Shown here: positions 1 to 6,129 of the stretch, piece by piece
Numbering within the stretch: the first letter of the stretch is position 1
How the letters are laid out: every line of letters starts with the position of its first letter
Origin: G963674665 sp964609625
GTDB taxonomy: Bacteria > Desulfobacterota > Desulfovibrionia > Desulfovibrionales > Desulfovibrionaceae
Length of the DNA: 21,991 bases
Direction of reading: 5' to 3'
NCBI GenBank assembly: GCA_964609625.1
Contig: CAZSRS010000053.1
Span: 1 to 21,991 of the forward strand
Made by a program: the position numbers and the translations under genes
Notes under the pieces: model-generated
Database searches by the model: none
The model's input: only the letters and a program-made list of their open reading frames with translations
Told to the model about the DNA's origin: nothing

Positions 1-1
1 C

Positions 2-115
2 GAACTCAGCCCCTATGGCCTGCACTGGGAGGAACTCGACGAGGACATCTCCATCGAGGGGCTCTTGGCGGGGCAGGGCGACCTGCGCTCCGGCGGCATG
101 CGGCAGGCCGGCTGA
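2..115 (+). CDS. DUF2442 domain protein, C-terminal end only (cut by window edge)
   Basis: Reading from base 2, the frame gives 37 residues before a TGA at 113-115. They include the stretch SPYGLHWEELDEDISIEGLL, which matches the conserved C-terminal signature of DUF2442 proteins (xGxxWxxLDEDISxxGLL). DUF2442 proteins are small (roughly 80-100 residues), of unknown function, and often paired with a DUF4160 partner gene; that partner, if present, lies upstream and outside the window. The last residues (from about base 92) are encoded by sequence shared with the repeat block that follows, so the original C-terminus may have been replaced or extended by the repeat. Family assignment is good for so short a piece; nothing can be said about regulation. 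Confidence 0.7.
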   Translation, partial: ELSPYGLHWEELDEDISIEGLLAGQGDLRSGGMRQAG

Positions 116-257
116 CATCGCACCCCCAGACCAGTTGACACCGCACCCCCCCCAGACCAGTTGACGCCGCATGCTCCATGCCGGCTTACGCCGCACGCCT
201 CTGGTCGGCTGACACCGCACCCCCCAGACCAAGTGACGCCGCACGCCCCTTTCAGAG
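113..257. repeat. Iterated ~24-bp repeat, six units (array 1)
   Basis: Six degenerate units with the core TGACAYCGCACSCC begin at 113, 136, 162, 186, 210 and 234 (spacings 23, 26, 24, 24, 24). Units are separated by short spacers such as AGACCAGT or a GCCGGC-like sequence. The regular spacing and the conserved core with variable linkers look like a series of protein-binding sites, for example the multiple transposase-binding repeats at ends of IS21-family or Tn7-like elements. No transposase gene is present in the window, so that reading is inference. Confidence 0.8.
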
Positions 258-278
258 TAATCTGGGCGAGCAGGGGGC

Positions 279-571
279 TCACACCCACAAACAGGCCACC
301 TGTCTTTCCCCTACCGCTCGCAACGCCGGACGCGTGCGCAGGCAGTCCGGCCCGGCCTCCGGGCAGTACGGGGCGTAGTGGCAGCAAGCACCCTGGTCCG
401 AGGTTTTGGGCGTGTCGGGCCTGTCCGATCTGCCGCGCCTGTCCGATCTGCCGCGCTTGTCCGATGCGTCGGGTGAATCGGGTGCATTGGGTGACGTGGG
501 CGAACCGGATACCACGGGCGAGCCGGGCGTTGTCGGTCCGGCATATGTCAGGGGCGTGCGCTCCGCTCCCA
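279..571 (-). pseudogene. C-terminal fragment of peptide/nickel-type ABC ATPase (oligo_HPY tail), broken
   Basis: On the minus strand this encodes a near copy of the C-terminal tail of the intact ATPase at 4172-5206. It starts with LGAERTPLTYAGP, goes through a Pro/Ser/Asp-rich linker, then has a Cys-rich end (HYAPYCPEA, DCLRTRPALRA, GERQVACL) and stops at 279-281. The Cys-rich segment is the oligopeptide/dipeptide transporter C-terminal region (oligo_HPY type). The nucleotide-binding domain is absent: upstream on the minus strand the homology ends abruptly at phage-derived DNA. This is therefore a detached gene end, either from a duplication of the neighbouring operon or from a lost paralogous operon. 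Its linker carries an extra tandem-repeat expansion not seen in the intact gene. Confidence 0.75.
419..466. repeat. 18-bp tandem repeat, two perfect units plus a partial third
   Basis: GCCTGTCCGATCTGCCGC occurs at 419-436 and again, identical, at 437-454. A partial diverged third unit follows at 455-466 (GCTTGTCCGATG). On the minus strand the unit is a multiple of three and encodes a repeated Arg/Ser/Asp-rich hexapeptide in the ATPase-tail linker. The intact copy (around 4286-4300) has only the last partial unit, so this is a local slippage expansion. Confidence 0.85.
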
Positions 572-572
572 G

Positions 573-906
573 CAGCAGAAGGACCTCGAGCACTTCCATG
601 CTCTGGTCGACCGCACGCCGGTGGTCAAGGAGGCGCTCAAGGCCCGCAAGGAGTTCATGACCTACCTGCTGCGCTAGGACTTGATGAAACACAAGCTGCT
701 ACGTGCTCAAGGATGACGCCAACGCCTATTTCCACCATCAGGTGCTGGAGTACATGAACCAGCTGCAGAGCGCCGGAGTGGGCTCCAGGGACATGCGCAC
801 GCACACGAAGGGCTGGCAGATCGGGGCGCAAGGGATACGACTTCGGCGGCATGACCCGACTGACGGTGCGGGCGGCAAGGAAATCAAGAAGCGGACAAGG
901 GACTGA
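573..906 (+). pseudogene. Frameshifted remnant of a phage polyvalent/virion-type protein
   Basis: Frame 1 (573-677) reads QKDLEHFHALVDRTPVVKEA and continues to MTYLLR, then an in-frame TAG. The reading continues after shifts with KDDANAYFHHQVLEYMN and RDMRTHTKGWQIGAQG (from about 703), and then a further shift to a GYDFGG-like stretch. The FHHQVLEY and RTHxKGWQIG motifs resemble segments I associate with large polyvalent phage/mobile-element proteins; I cannot name the family with certainty. At least two frameshifts and one stop make it non-functional. It directly abuts the ATPase-tail fragment on the left and the terminase remnant on the right, so this is decayed prophage DNA. Confidence 0.5.
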
Positions 907-1140
907 TGACCAGCCTCATCAACGGGGCACTGCAACGCAAGCAGCCTATTTTCCCCTCGGACGGTCTTGAGGTGGAAGACCAGTTCACCCCCACACCTAT
1001 ACACCCTGCGGGACGGCACGATCATCGATTCCAAGGGCAACGACCACATCATCGACGCTGTGCGCTGCTATCCAGAAGGAAAGCAACCTCGAACCGGTTA
1101 GTGAAGAGGTGGTCTCGCTCAAGCCCGCGCTGACTGAGCC
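907..1140 (+). pseudogene. Remnant of a phage terminase large subunit C-terminus
   Basis: Pieces in successive frames read TSLINGALQRKQPIFPSDG, LEVEDQFT, then (after a shift near 990) LRDGTIIDSKGNDHIIDAVR. After another shift near 1065 they read ESNLEPVSEEVVSLKPAL. The SKGNDHIIDAVRC pattern is typical of the C-terminal nuclease end of terminase large subunits, where the acidic residue before the final helix helps bind the catalytic metal. Two or more frameshifts show it is dead. No intact phage gene accompanies it; the fragment ends just before the promoter of the next operon. Confidence 0.6.
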
Positions 1141-1155
1141 GATTTTTTACTTGAC

Positions 1156-1167
1156 GGAAACGTTTCC
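1156..1167. promoter_or_regulatory. 12-bp perfect palindrome, candidate operator
   Basis: GGAAACGTTTCC is a perfect palindrome ending two bases before the -35 box of the promoter at 1169-1197. Placement and symmetry suit a repressor or activator half-site pair; the core resembles the GAAAnnTTTC style of LacI/GalR-type operators. Whether the adjacent ChrB-domain protein or another regulator binds it is not known. Confidence 0.45.
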
Positions 1168-1168
1168 A

Positions 1169-1197
1169 TTGACTTGTTACGGTCGTTACAATATATT
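1169..1197 (+). promoter_or_regulatory. Sigma70-type promoter for the ChrB-domain operon
   Basis: A -35 box TTGACT (1169-1174) and a -10 box TATATT (1192-1197) are separated by 17 bp, in an AT-richer island between phage debris and the first gene. The expected transcription start (about seven bases after the -10 box) coincides with the ATG at 1204. There is no purine-rich ribosome site upstream of that ATG, so the mRNA may be leaderless. Confidence 0.6.
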
Positions 1198-1203
1198 CGT
1201 TCC

Positions 1204-1746
1204 ATGAAAACTAACAACTGGCTTTTGCTCACATATAAAGTCCCTGCCGAACCCGCCAAAAAGCGAGTCGCCCTCTGGCGTCGGCTCAAGGGCATGGGGG
1301 CCGTCTATTTACAGAACGGTGTTTGCCTGCTGCCTAAAACCGATGACCACGCCCGTCGCCTCAAAATGATCGAGAACGAGATAGCCGAGATGACGGGCGA
1401 GTCCGTCCTCCTGGAAACGATTGCTCTGGACCAAGCGCAAGAAAACAAGGTGATTGGTCGCTTCAAAGCCGACCGAGACGAGGAGTACGTCGAGTTTCTC
1501 GGCAAGTGCAAGGATTTCGAAGCCGAAATCGCCAAGGAGACGGCCTCTCGCCATTTCACTTATGCCGAGCTTGAAGAAAACGATGTCGATTTGAAGAAAC
1601 TTCAGTCATGGCTGGAGAAGATTCGCAAGCTTGATTTCTACGGCGGGACCCTGGCGGAAGAAGCCGTGCAGCGCCTGAAGAACTGCGAGGCATTGCTCGA
1701 TGGCTACGCCCAGCGGGTTTTCGATGAGCACGATGAAAACAAATAA
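1204..1746 (+). CDS. ChrB N-terminal-domain protein
   Basis: A 180-residue protein starting MKTNNWLLLTYKVPAEP and continuing with KKRVALWRRLKGMGAVYLQ and GVCLLPKT, the typical opening of the ChrB N-terminal domain. ChrB proteins are chromate-responsive regulators or accessory proteins for the chromate exporter ChrA. Full ChrB has an additional C-terminal chromate-resistance domain (total ~300 residues), and this protein has only the first part followed by a helical, charged tail. I chose ATG 1204 because a strong promoter ends just upstream. A TTG further upstream in frame would lie inside the promoter. No ribosome site precedes ATG 1204, so a leaderless start is likely. It is the first gene of a three-gene operon with a hydrolase and an MFS exporter, and no chrA is nearby. 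Role: probable sensor or regulator of the operon (inference). Confidence 0.8.
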   Translation: MKTNNWLLLTYKVPAEPAKKRVALWRRLKGMGAVYLQNGVCLLPKTDDHARRLKMIENEIAEMTGESVLLETIALDQAQENKVIGRFKADRDEEYVEFLGKCKDFEAEIAKETASRHFTYAELEENDVDLKKLQSWLEKIRKLDFYGGTLAEEAVQRLKNCEALLDGYAQRVFDEHDENK

Positions 1747-1766
1747 CCATGCTCGGAGAACGTCCT

Positions 1767-2576
1767 ATGAAACTCACCGTCCTCACGTACAATACCCTTT
1801 TTGCCGGACGCGACGGCAGCGACGACCGTCGTGCTCGATTGCAGATTGGCCTGATCAACGACATCAAGCCCGACGTGTTTTTGATGCAGGAGGCCAAAGA
1901 CTACGATGCCAACGGCGGGGCTTGGCTGTACGCTCTGGAGGCACAGATCAGCATGCGGGGGTTCCTGGCTGTTGCACCGCGCACCGGGCAGAACCTAGCC
2001 ATCTTCATTCGCGAGCCCTTGCGTGCGGTGAGCTTCGAGGCGGACGGCGCGCATTTTCACCATGCGACCGCTACGCTCAAAGTGGCATTGCCCGAAAGCG
2101 ACAAGCAGATCACTTTCATCAGCGTCCACCTGTGCCCGAACGGCCCCGAGGTGCGTCGTCGCGAGGCCGCTTACCTCGCGGTGCAGGCGGCACCCGACAA
2201 GCTAACCCTGATTACCGGCGACTTCAATTCGGCCTCGCCGCATGACCCAGAACCCGAGGACTGGCCTACACTGACCTCACACCACCGCACCCGCTACCTC
2301 GCCTACGACTTGCAGGGCATTGACCGCAGCGTACTGGCACATCTGGAGACCGCTGGATGGGTTGACCTCGGCCATCAACTGGACTCGGACAAAACGCCCA
2401 CTGTGCCGACCGTGGCCTATCGCGACGCGGAGTTCGCCACCATGCGCTGCGACTACCTGCTGGCCTCCAAGGCGCTTGCATCGACCGCCAAAATGTACCG
2501 AGTCATCCGCAACGCCGACACCGATATGGCTTCCGACCACTATCCCGTGCTGGCCACGTGCGAGGTGTCACAATGA
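1767..2576 (+). CDS. Endonuclease/exonuclease/phosphatase (EEP) fold hydrolase
   Basis: A 269-residue protein with the full set of EEP-superfamily motifs: TYNT with Asn9, LMQEA with metal-binding Glu42, SVHLCPNG with His121, TGDFNS with Asp152 and Asn154, MRCDYLL with Asp229, and the terminal SDHYP with Asp257/His258. The family cleaves phosphodiester or phosphomonoester bonds (DNA, RNA, inositol phosphates, lipids) using Mg2+. The substrate here cannot be told. No signal peptide is seen, so it should be cytoplasmic. I chose ATG 1767 over ATG 1749 because GGAGAA (1755-1760) sits six bases before it. It begins 20 bases after the ChrB-domain gene, and its stop overlaps the start of the MFS gene by four bases (ATGA), so the products are probably made together. 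A phosphatase paired with an exporter could dephosphorylate the compound before export (inference). Confidence 0.85.
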   Translation: MKLTVLTYNTLFAGRDGSDDRRARLQIGLINDIKPDVFLMQEAKDYDANGGAWLYALEAQISMRGFLAVAPRTGQNLAIFIREPLRAVSFEADGAHFHHATATLKVALPESDKQITFISVHLCPNGPEVRRREAAYLAVQAAPDKLTLITGDFNSASPHDPEPEDWPTLTSHHRTRYLAYDLQGIDRSVLAHLETAGWVDLGHQLDSDKTPTVPTVAYRDAEFATMRCDYLLASKALASTAKMYRVIRNADTDMASDHYPVLATCEVSQ

Positions 2577-3835
2577 GCAATACAGATAAATACGCTGTCG
2601 CAAGTCCAATTGAAGCACAACAGCCCAAGGGCTGGCTTAACCGTACCGTGGTCGGAGCGGGCATCACCAGCGCACTGGGCGATTTCTGCTACGAAACCAC
2701 CACGGTGATCCTCCCCGGCTTTCTTGCCGTGCTTGGTGTTCCGGCAGCAGCGCTCGGTATTATCGAAGGCATCGCCGACGCTGTGGCCAGCTTCATGAAA
2801 ATGGTTTCCGGTTATGTCGCTGACAAACTGGGTCATCGGAAACTGCTGGTGCTGGTTGGCTATGGTTTGACTCCGGTGGGTCAGATGCTGATCGCCTTGG
2901 CGGCAGGCTGGCCCCTGGTGCTAATGGGACGGGTGGTTTCATGGTTCGGCAAGGGCCTGCGCGGCCCCTTGCGCGATGCCATCGTGACCCAGTCCGTCAT
3001 CCCGGAAACACGTGGACGGGCCTTTGGCTTTCACCGGGCAACTGATACCATTGGTGCGGTGGCAGGCCCTCTGTTGGGGGTCGCGCTGCTCGGTCTGGCT
3101 CAGGACTGGCATTGGGACGATGCCGCCGGACCCTTCCGCTTGGTGTTGTGGCTTTCAATAATCCCCGGCCTGCTTGCAGTGCTGACGTTTCTGACCCTGG
3201 TCAAAGATCCGCGGCATTCACCAAATCCAGCACTGAAGTTTTTCAGTTCATTGAACGGGTTACCGGGAAGATTCAAGCGCTATCTGGGCTCTGTCGGTCT
3301 TTTCGGCATCGGCGACTTCTCGCACAGTTTGCTGATTCTGGCCGCCACGACACTGCTGACGGCTTCACTGGGGGTCGTGAAGGCTGCCCAGGTGGCTGGA
3401 CTTCTTTATGTGTGGCGCAATGTCGTGCAGGTCGCGATGTCCTATCCGGTAGGCATCGTGGCTGATCGCGTCGGACATTTTACTGTACTGATTGCTGGTT
3501 ATGTACTGGGAGCGTTGACAGCGATCCTGGCTGTGCTGGCATTTTGGTTCGACGTTGACAGCATTTCCTTGCTGACCGGTATCTTCTTTTTCGCCGGACT
3601 TTATATGGCTGTGCAGGAAACGCTGGAATCGACCGTAACGGCGGAAATGGTTCAGCCTGAGACCCTTGCGTTGAGTTATGGCGCTCTGGGCACCGTCAAT
3701 GGAACGGCGAAATTCATTTCGAGTTCCTTGGTTGGTGTGCTGTGGACCGCATTTTCCCCCATGATCGGCTTCGGCGTCGCCGCGCTCTTCATGGCCGCCG
3801 GAACAGTGGCTTTGATTCGGCTTACCCCTCGATAA
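2573..3835 (+). CDS. MFS transporter (drug/metabolite exporter type)
   Basis: A 420-residue integral membrane protein with about twelve hydrophobic segments in two halves. Each half carries a motif-A-like cytoplasmic loop: GYVADKLGHRK at residues 80-90 and GIVADRVGHF at 294-303. A conserved basic loop GKGLRGPLRDAIV (127-139) follows the fourth segment. Major facilitator proteins of this shape are mostly proton-driven exporters of drugs, metal oxyanions or metabolites. The start ATG 2573 overlaps the stop of the hydrolase gene (ATGA), which shows translational coupling. It is not ChrA (CHR family) and not recognisable as ArsJ. As the only transporter in the operon it is probably the effector of whatever resistance this module gives. 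Substrate unknown. Confidence 0.85.
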   Translation: MSNTDKYAVASPIEAQQPKGWLNRTVVGAGITSALGDFCYETTTVILPGFLAVLGVPAAALGIIEGIADAVASFMKMVSGYVADKLGHRKLLVLVGYGLTPVGQMLIALAAGWPLVLMGRVVSWFGKGLRGPLRDAIVTQSVIPETRGRAFGFHRATDTIGAVAGPLLGVALLGLAQDWHWDDAAGPFRLVLWLSIIPGLLAVLTFLTLVKDPRHSPNPALKFFSSLNGLPGRFKRYLGSVGLFGIGDFSHSLLILAATTLLTASLGVVKAAQVAGLLYVWRNVVQVAMSYPVGIVADRVGHFTVLIAGYVLGALTAILAVLAFWFDVDSISLLTGIFFFAGLYMAVQETLESTVTAEMVQPETLALSYGALGTVNGTAKFISSSLVGVLWTAFSPMIGFGVAALFMAAGTVALIRLTPR

Positions 3836-4003
3836 CGCATTTTTCACGGCCTGCATTTCGCGGTGTTACCCATTCGTTCCATAAGACTATAACCAGAGAA
3901 ACTGACGCCAGTCATCTTCCCCTCTGTGTCAATGGAACGTGAGATACCTACCCCTTGAGAAATTACATTAGGGCGGGGAGGAGGCTGGGGTGACCTCCGC
4001 TTA
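3836..4003. other. Intergenic region between convergent genes, no gene seen
   Basis: This non-coding stretch follows the MFS gene and runs to the second direct repeat. It includes a GC-rich imperfect inverted repeat (left arm around 3973-3981, right arm 3994-4000) without a T-run, so a terminator cannot be claimed. With the repeat block that follows, 3836-4171 contains no coding region I can support. Confidence 0.5.
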
Positions 4004-4401
4004 GGCGGCATGCCTGCGACACCACACCCTTAGATAATCTGACACCTCACGCCCCTAGCCGGCAGACATCGCACCCCCCAGACCAGTGGATACCGCACGT
4101 CCCTGGCCGGCTGACATCGCACGCCCCCTTCAGTATGCCGGCGAAACAGGGAGCAAGACGAACAGCGGGGCTCACACCCGCAAACAAGCCACCTGTCTTT
4201 CCCCTATCGCTCGCAACGCCGGACGCGTGCGCAGGCAGTCCGCGTGGGCCTCGGGGCAGTACGGGGCGTAGTGGCAGCAATCGCCCAGGTCCGATGCGTC
4301 GGGTGAATCGGGTGCATTGGGTGACGTGGGCGAACAGGCTGCCACGGGCGAGCCGGGCGTTGCCGGTCCGGCATATGTCAGGGGCGTGCGCTCCGCTCCC
4401 A
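4004..4401. repeat. Direct repeat copy 2: 24-bp array plus 3' end of intact ABC ATPase gene
   Basis: This matches 92-571 in the same orientation (see copy 1). From 4172 to the right edge the repeat is the real 3' end of the ATPase gene at 4172-5206, so this is probably the parental copy and copy 1 the displaced one. Long nearly identical stretches, such as the one around 4360-4400, would support homologous recombination between the copies. Confidence 0.85.
4017..4136. repeat. Iterated ~24-bp repeat, five units (array 2)
   Basis: Five units related to TGACAYCGCACSCC start at about 4017, 4040, 4064, 4088 and 4112, a period of 23-24 bp. They have the same kind of spacers as array 1 (AGACCAGT, CGGC-type). 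The array sits just beyond the stop codon of the minus-strand ATPase gene, in the position a 3' regulatory or element-end sequence would occupy. It is more diverged than array 1. Confidence 0.75.
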
Positions 4402-5206
4402 ACACAAGGTGCGACGGGTCCGAGGCGATCAGGCGTCTGGTATATGGATGGGCGGGGGCGTCGAGCACTGCGTGTACCTCGCCGCTCTCCACGACGCGCC
4501 CCTTGTAGATGACCGCCACGCGCCCGGCGATGAGGCGCAGGGTGGCGATGTCGTGGGAGATGTAGACGTAGGACACGCCATCGCGCTCCTGTGCCTGGCG
4601 CATGAGGCAGAGGATGTGCGCCTGCACCGAGCGATCCAGGGAGGCCAGGGGTTCGTCGGCCACCACCAGCCTGGGCCCCAGGGAAAGCGCGCGCAGGATG
4701 CCGATGCGCTGCCGCTGCCCCCCGGATATTTCGCTGGGGCGGCGGGAGAGGATCTCCGGGGAGAGCCCGGCCAGATCGAGCAGCCGTTCGGCTTCACAGC
4801 TCCCCTTGCTGCCGTTGCTGATCGTGAGCCCGTGCACGTGCAGGGGTTCGAGCAGCAGCTGCCTGACGCTCAGGCGCGGGTTCAGGGAGCCGTCGGCATC
4901 CTGGAAGATCATCTGCACGTCGCGCCGGAAGGCCGGCATCGTGCCGTTGAGAGAGCGGAGGTCACGCCCCTCGAACAGGATGCGCCCCTGGCTGGGGAGC
5001 GTCAGCCGGGCGATGAGCCGGGCCAGGGTGCTCTTGCCCGAGCCTGACTCGCCGAGGATGGCCAGGGAGTCGCCGGCATCCAGGCTGAGGTCCACATTGT
5101 CCAGGGCCACGGTGTTTTTGGGGCGGAACAGCCCGGAGCGGAAGCGTTTGACCACGCCCTGGAGTTGGAGCAGCGGGCCGACATGGGCGGTCAGGCCAGA
5201 TGGCAT
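4172..5206 (-). CDS. Peptide/nickel-type ABC importer, second ATPase (DppF/NikE-like)
   Basis: A 344-residue cytoplasmic ATPase, last gene of the minus-strand importer operon. Walker A is GESGSGKS (52-59), Q-loop IFQDADGSLNP (Gln102), signature ISGGQRQR (160-167), Walker B VVADEP (Asp184, Glu185) and switch His218. After the nucleotide domain come HPYTRRLI (253-260), a Pro/Ser/Asp-rich linker (about 271-308) and a Cys-rich tail with Cys310, 311, 317, 324 and 341. That tail is the oligo_HPY region, which in related transporters can hold an iron-sulfur cluster. The linker is unusually long and low-complexity for the family. ATG 5206 is preceded by GGGAG and overlaps the upstream ATPase stop by 16 bases. 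The 3' end is duplicated at 279-571. Confidence 0.92.
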   Translation of the reverse strand: MPSGLTAHVGPLLQLQGVVKRFRSGLFRPKNTVALDNVDLSLDAGDSLAILGESGSGKSTLARLIARLTLPSQGRILFEGRDLRSLNGTMPAFRRDVQMIFQDADGSLNPRLSVRQLLLEPLHVHGLTISNGSKGSCEAERLLDLAGLSPEILSRRPSEISGGQRQRIGILRALSLGPRLVVADEPLASLDRSVQAHILCLMRQAQERDGVSYVYISHDIATLRLIAGRVAVIYKGRVVESGEVHAVLDAPAHPYTRRLIASDPSHLVLGAERTPLTYAGPATPGSPVAACSPTSPNAPDSPDASDLGDCCHYAPYCPEAHADCLRTRPALRAIGERQVACLRV

Positions 5207-6129
5207 CGGAAGCTCCCGTGCATTTCCGGAGGAAGGTGCGCGCACTGCTCTCCGGCCTGGCGGCAGCGCGGTTGGAAGCGGCAGCCCTCGGGGTAGTTGA
5301 TCATGCTTGGGGCGCTGCCAGGGATGGGGCGCGGCGCAACGCCGGACAGGGCGCCGAGCAGGGCCTGGGTATAGGGGTGGCGCGGCGCTCCGAAGACCTG
5401 GGCCGAGGGGCCGGTCTCCACGAGCTGCCCCGCGTACATGACCGCCGCGTTGGAACACAGGGTCCGGGCCACGTCGCAGTCGTGGGTGATGAGCAGGAGC
5501 GCTGCGTTGCTGTGACAGACGGTCTCGTGCAGCAGCTCGATGATCTGGGCCTGCATGATCAGGTCCAGGGAGGTGGTGGGCTCGTCGGCGATGAGCAGCC
5601 TGGGGCGCCGGGCCAGGGCGATGGCGATCATCACCCGCTGTTGCATGCCGCCGGACAGCTCGTGTGGGTATTGGCGGGCGCGTTTGGCCGGCTCGGGAAT
5701 CCTGACCTCCTCGAGCAAATGTAGGGCCCAATCCCAGGCCTCGCGGGGGGGCAAGGGCGAATGGGCCCGGGCCGCCTCCACGATCTGCGCGCCCACGGTG
5801 AAGGAGGGCGCCAGATAGCTGGCCGGCTGCTCGAAGATCATGGCCATGCCGCCGCCGCGCAGCGGCTCCATGTCCTGTTCCGAAATGTTCAGGATGTCAT
5901 TGCCCTCGAAGCGGATTTCGCCCCGCACCCTGGCAGAGCCGGGCAGCAGGCGCATCAGGCTCAGGGCCACCACGGACTTGCCGCAGCCGGATTCGCCGAG
6001 CAAGCACCACGTCTCGCCGGGGGCGATGTCCAGGTTCACGCCGTCCGCGGCGCGCACCACGCCCTCGCGTGTGGGGAAGTGCACGAACAGGTCGCGGACT
6101 TCCAGCAGGGGCGCGTTCATCTGAGCCAT
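5191..6129 (-). CDS. Peptide/nickel-type ABC importer, first ATPase (DppD/NikD-like)
   Basis: A 312-residue ATPase pairing with the DppF/NikE-like protein. Walker A is GESGCGKS (45-52), signature LSGGMQQR (158-165), Walker B LLIADEP (Asp182, Glu183) and switch His216. The C-terminal HPYTQALL and Cys-rich end (GCRFQPRC and later cysteines) are the usual family tail. The Q-loop reads MIFEQPASYLAP. The position normally held by the metal-coordinating Gln is Glu100, with Gln101 next to it, which is uncommon. The start ATG 6129 follows GGGGGAGG at a short spacing; ATG 6120 is an alternative. It overlaps the permease stop by 13 bases and the next ATPase start by 16 bases, so all are translated together. 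Confidence 0.92.
   Translation of the reverse strand: MAQMNAPLLEVRDLFVHFPTREGVVRAADGVNLDIAPGETWCLLGESGCGKSVVALSLMRLLPGSARVRGEIRFEGNDILNISEQDMEPLRGGGMAMIFEQPASYLAPSFTVGAQIVEAARAHSPLPPREAWDWALHLLEEVRIPEPAKRARQYPHELSGGMQQRVMIAIALARRPRLLIADEPTTSLDLIMQAQIIELLHETVCHSNAALLLITHDCDVARTLCSNAAVMYAGQLVETGPSAQVFGAPRHPYTQALLGALSGVAPRPIPGSAPSMINYPEGCRFQPRCRQAGEQCAHLPPEMHGSFRCHLA

Larger units (their letters stand above)
92..571. repeat. Direct repeat copy 1: 24-bp array plus ABC ATPase tail
   Basis: This block matches 4004-4401 in the same orientation. Both begin at GGCGGCATGC (92-101 and 4004-4013), run through a ~24-bp iterated array, then continue into DNA that on the minus strand encodes the last ~100 residues of a peptide/nickel-type ABC ATPase. 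The match stops sharply after CTCCGCTCCC (561-570 and 4391-4400). The copies differ by substitutions and by short insertions here, including an 18-bp tandem repeat. Copy 2 is joined to an intact ATPase gene, whereas copy 1 is joined to phage debris. Together they flank about 3.4 kb of unrelated DNA (572-4003). Confidence 0.85.

Noticed and set aside
113..257. Possible CRISPR array
   Set aside because: Units are only ~24 bp apart with degenerate cores and 8-10 bp linkers; there are no unique spacers of ~30 bp and no cas genes.
3971..4000. Terminator between the convergent MFS and ATPase genes
   Set aside because: The inverted repeat is imperfect with a bulge and has no T-run on either strand.
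92..4401. Composite transposon or insertion sequence
   Set aside because: The flanking repeats are gene-end duplications, not IS copies, and no transposase or integrase gene is present, so only a direct-repeat footprint is reported.
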